Shown here: piece by piece, positions 1 through 8,148 of the stretch | Position numbering within the stretch: the stretch's first letter is position 1 | Layout: each line of letters starts with the position of its first letter | Assembly (NCBI GenBank): GCA_003284375.1 | Contig: QBVL01000018.1 | Location: forward strand, 1-33,728 | Direction of reading: 5' to 3' | DNA: 33,728 nucleotides | Source of the DNA: Prochlorococcus sp. AG-311-J23 | Lineage (GTDB): Bacteria; Cyanobacteriota; Cyanobacteriia; PCC-6307; Cyanobiaceae | Made by a program: the position numbers and the translations under genes | Notes under the pieces: model-generated | The model's database searches: none | What the model saw: the letters and a program-made list of their open reading frames with translations, nothing else | What the model was told of the DNA's origin: nothing

Positions 1-673
1 TTGCACTTTCACCAGAAGTTAATTGATTTTCAACTGGGACAAGGTTAACTCTATACCTTTCTCGTTCACTGTCTTCCCACCCCGAATTACCTACACCAAG
101 CTTTTCAAGGAAACCACTATTTAATTGTTTTAATTTCTCCTCAGCTCCCTCATAAACAATTATTCTATCTGGACCACTACTAACAATTTCATCAACAGGC
201 ATCTCCCAAGTACTAAGGACCCCTTCGCCTAATAGAGGGACACCTAGAGCTCCCATCACTAAAGTAAGTAATTCTCCCGTTTCAATATCAAAAGAAAATC
301 CAAGTACTCTCCCCAATTGATCTCCAGATTCAGTAATAACCTGGCAATTGATAACTTTATTGAATCTTTCAGGAACAAAGTTTTCGCTTAAAGAATCGAT
401 TGTATCAACTAAAATCACATCACCTACTTGACGAATCTGGTCAAGAGGAAGCCATCTTGGTAAACCAGGTAAAAAACGTGTTAAGGGATTATCTCTTAGT
501 CCCAAAGCTACAACCTCCCTACGATCAATATCAACAACAACTTCTCCTACAAGACCCAACCTGCGTCCAGTATCACGTGTAATAACCTGAGTTCCCATCA
601 ACTCAGAACGAAGCCATAATCTGTCACTTGGGACAGCAGATGTTGATTCTTGTGGGGCTTGCGTGTTGGTCAA
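1..673 (-). CDS. PRC-barrel domain protein, C-terminus beyond window
   Basis: Partial gene read leftward off the window edge. The translation carries two PRC-barrel-like units: the first follows LRSELMGTQVITRDTGRRLG and has VVDIDRREVVALGLRDN; the second contains NCQVITESGDQLGRVLGFSF. PRC-barrels are small beta-barrel modules found in RNA-processing (RimM), photosynthetic reaction-centre H and other proteins; the exact role of this cyanobacterial two-barrel family is not known to me. The start is uncertain: a TTG at 671-673 gives an N-terminus beginning with T-N-T-Q, without a clear Shine-Dalgarno; the next in-frame ATG falls inside the first barrel and would truncate it. It lies about 60 bp downstream of smc on the same strand and could be co-transcribed. 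Domain call is good, function open. Confidence 0.8.
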   Translation of the reverse strand, partial: MTNTQAPQESTSAVPSDRLWLRSELMGTQVITRDTGRRLGLVGEVVVDIDRREVVALGLRDNPLTRFLPGLPRWLPLDQIRQVGDVILVDTIDSLSENFVPERFNKVINCQVITESGDQLGRVLGFSFDIETGELLTLVMGALGVPLLGEGVLSTWEMPVDEIVSSGPDRIIVYEGAEEKLKQLNSGFLEKLGVGNSGWEDSERERYRVNLVPVENQLTSGESA

Positions 674-731
674 CTCAAATATGCAGAAATGAGATTAGTA
701 GAACCATATTGAATCATCTTAGTAAATTCAA

Positions 732-3700
732 TCAAGCTGCGATTGGCAACCCAACAACTTGAGTATGATTTCCCCTTGCTTGCGTAACCCCAATAGTCCT
801 CATTGAGGCTGCAATCATAGGTCTTCTATGACTTACGACAAGAAATTGTGCCTGTTCAGCTTGTTGAGCAATTAAGGCCGCTAACCTTTCAACATTGACT
901 CCATCCAAGAAACTATCTACTTCATCAAGGGCGTAAAAAGGGGAAGGTCTAAATCGTTGCAAAGCAAAAAGAAAACTCAAAGCTGTTAAAGATTTTTCTC
1001 CGCCTGACATAGCCGCAAGCCGCCTTACAGGCTTACCTTTTGGATGAGCAACCAAAGTCAAGCCACCTTCCAAAGGTTCGTCAGGATTTTCAAGCTGCAA
1101 ATGTCCATCTCCTTCAGAGAGGCTTGCAAAAATTTCACGAAAATGTATATCAACCGCCTTAAAAGCCTCCATAAAGGCCTCCTGACGCAAAGTTGCAACT
1201 GTCTCTATTCGAAGCAATAACTGTGATCTTTCATCAGTTAGAACTTGAAGTCTATTTTCAAGTTCATTCAATCTCTCTTCTAATTTAGACAACTCTTCCA
1301 ATGCAAGCATATTTACAGGTTCTAATTCCTCCATTCTTTTCTGCAAAGCTTCCAATTTAGAAAGTAAAGCATCCAAACCATTCTCTCTTATTTCATCTGA
1401 AATTAAAGGCCTTGGATTAGGAAGCTTCTTCTCTAATTCAGTAAATCGAATAGTTTCCATTCGTATCTCTTCCTTCATGTTTTTTTGATCTTCCCTTAAA
1501 CGTTGGAGACTCCATTGCATTTCTTGTAAACTCAATCGTTTTTTAGCTACATCAGCTTCCACGCAATCTCTTTCTCTTCGTTGTTCCCCGAAGCGAGTTT
1601 CTAAATCTTTTTGTTGATTGATCAAATCTTGACGACTGGTATTAAGTAGTTTGCTTTGCTCACGCCAAGCCAAATGAGCAGAAGCAAGAATATCTATAGA
1701 ATCCTTTAAGCGTTTTTCTTCGCTTATTAAAGAATTTTCTTGATCATTTAATCGATCAATTGCAAGCTTATTTTGGGATTGTTTATTTGCAATCTCATCT
1801 CTTTTATTTCTGCAAGAAAGAAGATTTCTATCAGCATCTTCTAGATCATTTTGTAATTCAGACCAGACAGATGAGTCACTTGATTTATCTATTGTTTTCT
1901 CTTCCTGCTCAATTTCTAATAACACGACCTCTAAAGGTTTAATACTCAAATTAATAGCTTCTAATTGAAATACTTTTTCTTTTTTAGATTTTTTAAGATC
2001 ATCAATCCTTTTTGAACGCTGACTTTGGCGTTCTAATAAAGGTGAATTTGATCTTTTAGAAGTTACTCTTTCAGCATCAAGTGCTGCTTTCTCTTGTTCT
2101 AATTTACTGAGCTGAGTTCTAAGATTTTCTAGTCTATGAATGAGTTGATTTTCGTTCTTTTGACAATTAGTTAAAGTCTCACCTACTTCTAATAATCTAT
2201 TCTTCAAAAGACCACATTCATCATTATCCTTTAATCTTCCAAAACTCAACCCCAAGGCTCTATTATTCAAACTTCCACCTGTCATCGCACCACTCTTCTC
2301 CAGCAATTCGCCTTCTAAAGTAACAGCTCTTTTTATACCAATTTGATTACGAGCTGATGACAAGTCACTAAAAACAATTGTTTCACCTAATACATACAAA
2401 AAAACATTTTTATATATTGAATCATATTTAATTAAATCAATAGCCTTACCAATCAATCCAGTACTTTTATTAAGATTAGAATTAACAGATCTCTGGAATA
2501 CATCAGACCTATTTTGAGAGTTTTTTAAAATCTTATTAAGAGGTAAAAAAGTCAATCTTCCAGCTCTTTTTCGTTTTAAAAGATCAATTGATTTTGCAGC
2601 AATTTGATCGCTATCTACAACAACCTGTCCAAGCCTTGCGCCAGCAGCTACTTCAAGAGCAATCCTATAACGATCTTCAACTTCACCTAAATTAGCAACA
2701 GGGCCATGGATACCTTCTAAACCAGACTCTAATAACAAAGTTATTGCATTAGTCCCTCGACTTTCGGATATCATTTCCCTTCTACTTTCTAAACGAGCAA
2801 TATTATTTTGGAGATTAACTTGTTCTTTCTCTAATCTACATTTAGTGCGCTCTTGTATACCTTTTTCGGATACTAATAATTTAAATTCTTCTTGCTTAAG
2901 CGACAGTAAATTCAAAATATTATCCCATTTTTTATTCAAATTACTAATTTCTTCATGTACTTTTTGATTGGAAGATTCATCAGCTTTTTGGTCAGTCTCT
3001 AATTCCTTCAAAATAACATTTAACTGCAATAAACTTTCTTCAATATTTTGTTTCTCTAGTTTTTTAGGATCTAATTCCAATCGAATTTTATTAAGATCAT
3101 CTCTTGCTTTCTGATGTTTTTCTATCCATGCACCAGAACGACCTGCTACGTCTGAAAGCTTCCTTCTCGATGATCCCACCCAAGCCTCAGCTTCATTACA
3201 TATTAAGTCAGCTTCTTCTAGGTCTTTAGGATTTATCTGATTCATTTTACTTTGCAAATCAGTTTGATAATCTTTCTTTTTCTGTAGAAGATTATTTCTC
3301 GATTCCTGTAATTTTTCTCCTTCATTTTTATGATTAAGTCCTTGTCTTTCTAGCTCTCTGTGTTGAGATTCAATCCCTGCTAGTTTACCTTGAACTTCAA
3401 GCAATTGATCTTCACCAAGTTCTTTAACATTTTTTTGCAAAGTATCTAATTTTTCTATACATTTACTTAAATCATTTTCATGATTGAGTAAATTTTCTGA
3501 ATATATTTTTTCCTTTTTAAGCAATTGTTGGTGATCTAAATCTAATTTTTCCAAGCTCTTTTTTGCATTGTCATAAGATAAAACTAATTCTTGCTGTCTG
3601 CCAATTAATAATTGATTTTTTAGATCTTTATATAAACTTGCTTTCTCACAATCTTTTTGCAAACGCTGTTTGGAAAGAATCAGTTCTTGTTCAACAATCC

Positions 3701-4337
3701 GACAACGTTCCTGCCTTTCATAAACATCATCCAACTTTTTACGAGTTTGATCAATACGTGTATCAAAAAGTGCAACACCAGCAAGTTCGTCTATTAGACC
3801 TCTACGATCTTTATTACTCATAGAAACAATCCGAGTAACATCTCCCTGCATAACAACATTACTCCCTTCAGGATCGATTCTTAGACGCCTTAATTGGGTT
3901 TGCAATTGCTGTAAATTACAAGTCTCACCATCTGCGCTGTAAGTGGAAGCATATGACCCTCCTGGCATAATTTTTAATCTTCTTGATACTGTCCATTCTT
4001 TTTGATCAGGCTTAATCCAAGGCCCTTCTTCAGCAGGTTCTATCCCTTCTTCGGCTTCATCGGGCTTCCAATCACTTAAATCAAATTTGACAGTTACTTT
4101 AGTCTCCGAAGATTTTCCAGCTTTTAATACGCCACTATTGACTAAGTCAGGTAATCTGTCCGCTCTCATGCCTCGGCTATTTGCAAGCCCTAAACAAAAT
4201 AAAACTCCATCAAGAATATTGCTTTTACCTGAACCATTTGGACCTGTTACAACAGTAAAGCCCTCTTCAAGTGGAATCGACATCGATCCACCAAAGGACT
4301 TGAAATGAGACAAATCTACGTGGTTGATATGGACCAA
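732..4337 (-). CDS. smc: Chromosome segregation/condensation ATPase SMC
   Basis: A 1201-residue protein, the usual length for bacterial SMC, which dimerises through a hinge and organises the chromosome in the cytoplasm together with ScpA/ScpB. Domains in order: an N-terminal ATPase half with Walker A GPNGSGKS at residues 32-39; a long coiled coil; a globular hinge around residues 530-690, with GIHGPVANLGEV at its start and ALGLSFGRL near its end; the return coiled coil; and a C-terminal ATPase half with the ABC signature MSGGEKSLTAL, Walker B FYALDEVDSFLDG and an H-loop-like VVSHRRPM. All ATPase motifs look intact. The first ATG is immediately ahead of the conserved strand leading to Walker A. 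The PRC-barrel gene follows on the same strand. No scpA/scpB is visible in the window. Confidence 0.97.
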   Translation of the reverse strand: MVHINHVDLSHFKSFGGSMSIPLEEGFTVVTGPNGSGKSNILDGVLFCLGLANSRGMRADRLPDLVNSGVLKAGKSSETKVTVKFDLSDWKPDEAEEGIEPAEEGPWIKPDQKEWTVSRRLKIMPGGSYASTYSADGETCNLQQLQTQLRRLRIDPEGSNVVMQGDVTRIVSMSNKDRRGLIDELAGVALFDTRIDQTRKKLDDVYERQERCRIVEQELILSKQRLQKDCEKASLYKDLKNQLLIGRQQELVLSYDNAKKSLEKLDLDHQQLLKKEKIYSENLLNHENDLSKCIEKLDTLQKNVKELGEDQLLEVQGKLAGIESQHRELERQGLNHKNEGEKLQESRNNLLQKKKDYQTDLQSKMNQINPKDLEEADLICNEAEAWVGSSRRKLSDVAGRSGAWIEKHQKARDDLNKIRLELDPKKLEKQNIEESLLQLNVILKELETDQKADESSNQKVHEEISNLNKKWDNILNLLSLKQEEFKLLVSEKGIQERTKCRLEKEQVNLQNNIARLESRREMISESRGTNAITLLLESGLEGIHGPVANLGEVEDRYRIALEVAAGARLGQVVVDSDQIAAKSIDLLKRKRAGRLTFLPLNKILKNSQNRSDVFQRSVNSNLNKSTGLIGKAIDLIKYDSIYKNVFLYVLGETIVFSDLSSARNQIGIKRAVTLEGELLEKSGAMTGGSLNNRALGLSFGRLKDNDECGLLKNRLLEVGETLTNCQKNENQLIHRLENLRTQLSKLEQEKAALDAERVTSKRSNSPLLERQSQRSKRIDDLKKSKKEKVFQLEAINLSIKPLEVVLLEIEQEEKTIDKSSDSSVWSELQNDLEDADRNLLSCRNKRDEIANKQSQNKLAIDRLNDQENSLISEEKRLKDSIDILASAHLAWREQSKLLNTSRQDLINQQKDLETRFGEQRRERDCVEADVAKKRLSLQEMQWSLQRLREDQKNMKEEIRMETIRFTELEKKLPNPRPLISDEIRENGLDALLSKLEALQKRMEELEPVNMLALEELSKLEERLNELENRLQVLTDERSQLLLRIETVATLRQEAFMEAFKAVDIHFREIFASLSEGDGHLQLENPDEPLEGGLTLVAHPKGKPVRRLAAMSGGEKSLTALSFLFALQRFRPSPFYALDEVDSFLDGVNVERLAALIAQQAEQAQFLVVSHRRPMIAASMRTIGVTQARGNHTQVVGLPIAA

Positions 4338-4413
4338 CAGAACCCATACACAATAAGAATGAGATTAGCTAAATATGAGAAAAACTCAAGTCCTTGTAGC
4401 TAAGAGGAAATAA

Positions 4414-4803
4414 TTACTTTTTTTTACTAAAAATTCTGCAACCATTTTCATCTAATACCAAATCTGCTTCACGCTTGTCCCAAATCAAAGATAACTTTGT
4501 CGAGTTATCATCGACTGATGCAAATGATTGCAAGAAATGACCTTGCTTGATTCTCTTTGCAAATCCTCTATTACCTGAAACAACCTTTTCTTTAATATCA
4601 AGCCAGTAAAGATTATGAGGCGAGATACAAACGGAATCAACATAAGGCCCATCCAACAACGGAATATCACTCAAGCGCCAAGTTTTGCAAAATTCTTTAT
4701 CTTCTACAAGCAAATCATAATGAACACCTTTAATATCATTAGGTGAACCAATGTGTTTCAACAAAACCCACCTATAAACATTTTTTTTACAAAGATTACT
4801 CAA
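4414..4803 (-). CDS. Small protein resembling the LigD 3'-phosphoesterase fold
   Basis: A 129-residue protein whose motif layout resembles the stand-alone relatives of the phosphoesterase (PE) domain of DNA ligase D. It has RWVLLKH (His17), then VHYDLLVE (His28, Asp30), TWRL, then a PHNLYWLD segment (His63) followed by VSGNRG at residues 75-80. In PE family members the KH, HYD and later His positions line a metal site that trims 3' ends, and the VSGNRG-type loop recurs in bacterial relatives. An Arg usual after HYD is Leu here, so catalysis is uncertain. It sits upstream of smc on the same strand with a 76-bp gap. This is a recognition from motifs by eye, not a search. It could equally be an uncharacterised picocyanobacterial family sharing only the fold. 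Confidence 0.55.
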   Translation of the reverse strand: MSNLCKKNVYRWVLLKHIGSPNDIKGVHYDLLVEDKEFCKTWRLSDIPLLDGPYVDSVCISPHNLYWLDIKEKVVSGNRGFAKRIKQGHFLQSFASVDDNSTKLSLIWDKREADLVLDENGCRIFSKKK

Positions 4804-4895
4804 TTGAACAATATTAAAAAACTAAACAAGAAATTTCCATAAAAATTATTTAGGAGATAAATCTCCTCAATAAAAATTGCTTTAAAATAAATTTT

Positions 4896-5033
4896 TTAGC
4901 TTTTGGCCTCTGGAACAAACCTTAAAGCAATTAAAAGAAGGCTTCCAGCACCTGCAATTGCAGCTAAAACTAAGCCAACATCAGTAGGGATTGTATTAGA
5001 AGCAAAAAACATTGATAAAATTCCGACGCCCAT
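4896..5033 (-). CDS. Small hydrophobic membrane protein (45 aa)
   Basis: A 45-codon ORF from an ATG at 5033. The translation begins M-G-V-G-I-L-S-M-F-F and is hydrophobic for most of its length (LVLAAIAGAGSLLLIALRF), ending in the charged tail VPEAKS, so a single transmembrane helix with a short soluble C-terminus is likely. I do not recognise a named family; photosystem and cytochrome small subunits of similar size were considered, but none has this sequence pattern. No convincing Shine-Dalgarno is visible on this strand, which is common in these organisms. The coherent composition and clean tail favour a real gene. Confidence 0.55.
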   Translation of the reverse strand: MGVGILSMFFASNTIPTDVGLVLAAIAGAGSLLLIALRFVPEAKS

Positions 5034-5249
5034 GGATCAATAAGGAGATACCAATGACCTTTAGCACTATATGTATTCGAATAGCAATATTTGTAAGCAA
5101 AGACGACGAAAAATCCTTATGAAATTTTGGACTTCAAACATTTAAAACTTCAAAAAAGAATTCTTGTGAGCTAACTTTCAAAATTGAATTCAATCAAGGG
5201 GTTTCGATTAGGGCAATAACTCTATATTCTTTAATAAACCTTCAGGTTT

Positions 5250-5714
5250 ATGGAATCAGTGAATTCCTCACCCTCTTCATCATCAAATTCAGCCGAAGCT
5301 GAAGAAGCTATTGCTGAAAAGTCTCCAGAACAGTGGTTCAATGAGCAGTTCGATAATTTATTGCCAAAAATTCAAGAGCGTTGGCCAGATTTAGCTAAAC
5401 AAACATTAGAAGCAACTAAAGGCAGTCTCGAAGATTTAATCAATGTCATATCTCTGCATTCAGGAAAAAACAGTTTTGGAGTGCAAGAACAACTTGAAGA
5501 AATTTTTCATTCAGCAACGGATACAACTAGAGGGTTAGCCGAGTCTTTGGAGCCTCTCGAAAAACAGCTTGAAGATCTTTTAGATGAGTTAAACAGTACG
5601 CTAAGGCCACGAATTGAAAAGCCAGTAAGAAAAAGGCCCCTCTTAGCAATAGGCATTGCTGCTGGAATTGGAGTTTTATTTGGCATACTGCTTAGTGGAG
5701 GCAGAAGAAATTAA
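5250..5714 (+). CDS. YqjD/ElaB-like (DUF883-type) membrane-anchored helical protein
   Basis: A 154-residue protein. It has a Ser/Glu-rich disordered N-terminus (about 1-25), a largely helical amphipathic middle (25-130, including LEPLEKQLEDLLDELNSTL), and a C-terminal glycine-zipper membrane helix (RPLLAIGIAAGIGVLFGILLSGGRR) typical of YqjD/ElaB proteins. Those are inner-membrane anchored, can associate with ribosomes in enterobacteria, and are stress or stationary-phase induced. The stop codon overlaps the next start (TAATG at 5712-5716), implying translational coupling with the YqjE-like gene, the same pairing seen for yqjD-yqjE elsewhere. The assignment rests on architecture and neighbour rather than close sequence identity. 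Confidence 0.6.
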   Translation: MESVNSSPSSSSNSAEAEEAIAEKSPEQWFNEQFDNLLPKIQERWPDLAKQTLEATKGSLEDLINVISLHSGKNSFGVQEQLEEIFHSATDTTRGLAESLEPLEKQLEDLLDELNSTLRPRIEKPVRKRPLLAIGIAAGIGVLFGILLSGGRRN

Positions 5715-6100
5715 TGACCAACTCAGAACGCAAAAAAGGGATTGGAGCTGCAGCAAGAGTTACTGCATTAGCAAGTTCAGTGATGGACCTTCATGTCCGC
5801 ATTGCACTGCAAGAAATGGACAAAGAAAAACGCCGCCTGATAAGTGGTGTGATTTTTTTAGCGACTGGAGGGGTATTGATGTTATTTGCACTAGTTGGAT
5901 CTGAATTAATTCTCGGATATTGGCTTAGAGACTTACTTGAAATAGATAACAAATCAACAATTTTAATTTTAGTATTTTTAAATCTTGTATTGGCGGGGAT
6001 GAGTCTAAGAATTGGAGGATATCTAGCAAAAGGTCCTTACCTTCCAGAAACATTGGAGGGAATAGCAAAAACCACTAAAGCTGTTTTAGGAAAAAATTAA
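5714..6100 (+). CDS. YqjE/phage-holin-superfamily III-like membrane protein
   Basis: 128 residues with an amphipathic N-terminal helix (ARVTALASSVMDLHVRIAL) followed by two strong transmembrane segments (LISGVIFLATGGVLMLFALVG and ILILVFLNLVLAGMSLRIGG). This layout is typical of the DUF1469/YqjE 'holin superfamily' proteins encoded next to YqjD. They are not proven holins; their cellular function is unclear. Its ATG overlaps the stop of the upstream gene by one base. Its stop lies one base from the end of the convergent methyltransferase gene, so the two transcripts meet tail to tail with no room for an intergenic terminator. Confidence 0.65.
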   Translation: MTNSERKKGIGAAARVTALASSVMDLHVRIALQEMDKEKRRLISGVIFLATGGVLMLFALVGSELILGYWLRDLLEIDNKSTILILVFLNLVLAGMSLRIGGYLAKGPYLPETLEGIAKTTKAVLGKN

Positions 6101-6101
6101 A

Positions 6102-7226
6102 TTATTTAATTTTATAATTCAACCAACGGCAATCAATTGAACCATTATTTACTTGAAAACGTTGACTGGCTTTCATCCCTAAATATTTACTTAGTTTTGG
6201 ATTTCCATTAAGTAACCAAAGTTCCCAGCCAGATGCTTTTTCCTTACAATATTGACCTAATTGTTTATAAAGATTAGGTAGTTCATTTTCATCTCCTATT
6301 CTTTTTCCATAAGGAGGATTACAAATTAAAAAACCTAATCCAGGAGGTAATTGACCTTCTTGAAAAGGACAGTTAATTATTTCTATGTAATCTTCTAAGC
6401 CCGATTTCCTGACGTTTTCACTAGCAGAGTGAGCAATCATTTCATCAACTTCATATCCAATTATTTTAGGTAACTTCCTATTTAAAGGTTTTATCTTCTG
6501 TGCCATTTTTAATTCTTTATTCCAAATAGAGATATCAAAATCTGGCCAATTTTTAAACAGAAATTGTCTATCCATACCAGATGCAAGTCCAATCAACATG
6601 CTCACTGCTTCAATCAAAAATGTTCCGGAACCGCATAATGGATCTACCAAATTATTCGTTCCATCCCACTCAGTCATTCTCATTAAACCTGCAGCCAATG
6701 TCTCCTTGATCGGAGCTATTCCAACAGCTGGTCTATACCCTCTTTTATGAAGACTCGAATTGCTACCATCAACACTCAAAACGGCTTGATAATTTGACAA
6801 ATGCAAATGAAAACAAATATCTGGATTGTTCAAATCAATGCTTGAACGGACACCCCATCGGTCTCTTTGTAAATCAATAATTGCATTTTTCACCTGCAAA
6901 GCAGTGAAATGAGTATGTGATAATCCTTCTCCAAAGCCAGTTACATCTACTCGAAAACTTTGTCTGGGCTGAAGCCAATTTTCCCAATCAATGAGGCTTT
7001 GAACGCCGACATATAGCTCATTAGGACCATGACAAGGAAAACTAACAACCTCTCTTAAAAATCTAAAGGACAAGCGAGCCCTTAAATGTATTCTGTATAA
7101 ACAAGCAAGATCAGCCTCAAATGATATGTGCCTCCTTGAAGCTTTAACTGATTTAGCTCCAAGTTCTATCAACTCTTTTGCACCCTCTTTTTCAAGACCT
7201 TGTGAAATAGATGCAACAAGTTTCAT
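6102..7226 (-). CDS. THUMP-domain 23S rRNA (guanine-N2) methyltransferase, RlmL/RlmK N-half type
   Basis: A 374-residue SAM-dependent methyltransferase. The N-terminal 50-60 residues are ferredoxin-like (SQGLEKEGAKELIELGAK), followed by a THUMP-like RNA-binding region to about residue 150. The Rossmann methyltransferase follows, with the conserved VDPLCGSGTFLIEA (194-207) and catalytic NPPYGKR (303-309). These are the hallmarks of the UPF0020/YcbY family, which methylates a guanine N2 of 23S rRNA. Enterobacterial RlmL is a longer two-enzyme fusion; this is only the RlmL-type half, the usual form in cyanobacteria. Both catalytic motifs look intact. The methylated position cannot be read from sequence. 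It ends one base from the convergent YqjE-like gene. Confidence 0.85.
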   Translation of the reverse strand: MKLVASISQGLEKEGAKELIELGAKSVKASRRHISFEADLACLYRIHLRARLSFRFLREVVSFPCHGPNELYVGVQSLIDWENWLQPRQSFRVDVTGFGEGLSHTHFTALQVKNAIIDLQRDRWGVRSSIDLNNPDICFHLHLSNYQAVLSVDGSNSSLHKRGYRPAVGIAPIKETLAAGLMRMTEWDGTNNLVDPLCGSGTFLIEAVSMLIGLASGMDRQFLFKNWPDFDISIWNKELKMAQKIKPLNRKLPKIIGYEVDEMIAHSASENVRKSGLEDYIEIINCPFQEGQLPPGLGFLICNPPYGKRIGDENELPNLYKQLGQYCKEKASGWELWLLNGNPKLSKYLGMKASQRFQVNNGSIDCRWLNYKIK

Positions 7227-7314
7227 TACTTTTAAATTATAAAAAAGGATAACGAAGTTCTTTAAACACTAATCGATTAATTCCAAAAGATCTGTCAGAA
7301 TGAGTATGTCTATT

Positions 7315-7600
7315 TTCTAATGGACTAGGTGATTCACACCAGTATCTCGGACAGCGGTTCGATTCCGCTCAGCTCCATAAATGGGGCTGCAATGGCTTCG
7401 ACGGGGTATCAGGCGAGTGACTGAAGCCTGCTCGGTCAGAGCAAAACCATAACTGCTAACAACATCGTTAGTTTCTCCCGTCAAACAGCCCCTGTTGCTG
7501 CTTGATCTTTTAGGAGATGGGGTTAGGTCAGCCTTATCACCCAAGTGATCCGAGGAGCCTGTAAGGGCTCCACTCTAATTCCAGCAGAACGAGTCTCAAA
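7315..7600 (+). ncRNA. ssrA: Permuted two-piece tmRNA (ssrA)
   Basis: Rescues stalled ribosomes by acting as tRNA-Ala and then mRNA. The gene is circularly permuted: the 3' tRNA-like half comes first, with T-arm AGCGG-TTCGATT-CCGCT at 7354-7370 and acceptor strand CAGCTCC at 7370-7376 plus discriminator A. After a five-base linker the 5' half starts with GGGGCTG at 7383-7389, followed by the hallmark CAATGGCTTCGACGGGG. GGGGCTG pairs with CAGCTCC (one G-U), and GGGGTAT (7403-7409) pairs with GTATCTC (7342-7348) as helix P2. CCA is not encoded. A tag reading frame lies at 7455-7505 and a perfect hairpin GGAGCC/GGCTCC at 7554-7571. Outer ends are approximate. Permuted tmRNA is established for marine picocyanobacteria. 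Confidence 0.93.
7455..7505 (+). other. tmRNA proteolysis-tag reading frame
   Basis: GCT resume codon through TGA stop encodes ANNIVSFSRQTAPVAA, a 16-residue degradation tag ending in the Ala-Ala needed for recognition by ClpXP/ClpAP-type proteases. It closely matches the tag type of marine picocyanobacteria. Confidence 0.93.
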
Positions 7601-7707
7601 AATTATCAAAAACGACTTAAGTACAAAATAATTAGATAAAAATGAGCAAAAATTTAAGTGCAAAGTTAAGTTCAAAATCCAATATTTCTCTTTAAAAGCA
7701 ATTCTCA

Positions 7708-7821
7708 ATGGTCTCAAAAACAGAAAAAAGGACTGTTATAAGTCAGCCTCTTGGTTCCGATAGCAATCGGGTGTCAACATTTATTTATGAGGAAGTCAGC
7801 GTTTCATTTGTTTACCATTAA
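7708..7821 (+). CDS. Possible 37-aa ORF downstream of tmRNA
   Basis: An ATG-initiated ORF with a mixed, soluble-looking composition (MVSKTEKRTVISQPLGSD..., ending SVSFVYH). No Shine-Dalgarno is visible and I recognise no family. It lies about 110 bp past the tmRNA on the same strand. It could be a chance ORF or the remnant of a longer gene. Confidence 0.2.
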   Translation: MVSKTEKRTVISQPLGSDSNRVSTFIYEEVSVSFVYH

Positions 7822-7839
7822 GACAAAAATCTAAAAATA

Positions 7840-8148
7840 TTACTGATCGCTCTTGTTTGTTTTGGATTCTTTTTCGAGTTCTTTCTCTTTTTCGAGAGCT
7901 TCTTTTTCAATTTCTTTCTTTTTCTTTAGAGCTTCTTTTGCGATTTCTTTTTCAGCAGCAATTTTTTCAGCTAAAACAACTGATTCTTCATGAGCAATCT
8001 TTGCATCGAGCTGACCTGTTGCCCTCATCCATTCATTCACGCTGACTTCTTTTCCTACCGCTTCACATTCTTTTGTATATCTTAGAAAAGGAAACCAATG
8101 ATGATTATCTGTTTCAGGGTTACTCGCATTTAAACTATCTTCAGACAT
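7840..8148 (-). CDS. Hypothetical protein with highly charged C-terminal helix
   Basis: A 102-residue soluble protein in two parts. The N-terminal half (about 1-55) is globular-looking with aromatic residues (HHWFPFLRYTKECEAVGKEV, then WMRATGQL). The C-terminal half is an almost continuous Glu/Lys-rich alpha-helix built of repeated EKE/ALKKKKE-type units, likely a single charged helix or coiled coil. I do not recognise a characterised family. The clean start, length and non-random first half support a real gene; the repetitive second half explains the T-rich shadow ORF on the other strand. Confidence 0.7.
   Translation of the reverse strand: MSEDSLNASNPETDNHHWFPFLRYTKECEAVGKEVSVNEWMRATGQLDAKIAHEESVVLAEKIAAEKEIAKEALKKKKEIEKEALEKEKELEKESKTNKSDQ

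Noticed and set aside
5054-5122. 22-codon plus-strand ORF after AAGGAG
   Set aside because: Good ribosome site spacing, but too short and without recognisable character; AAGGAG is likely by chance in this AT-rich DNA.
5714-6100. Prophage holin
   Set aside because: Although it falls in the holin superfamily by topology, its partner is YqjD-like and no lysis or phage genes are near, so a phage origin is not supported.
7317-7717. Two minus-strand ORFs (75 and 64 aa) antisense to the tmRNA
   Set aside because: They are shadows of a structured RNA gene; their sequence is fully explained by the tmRNA on the other strand.
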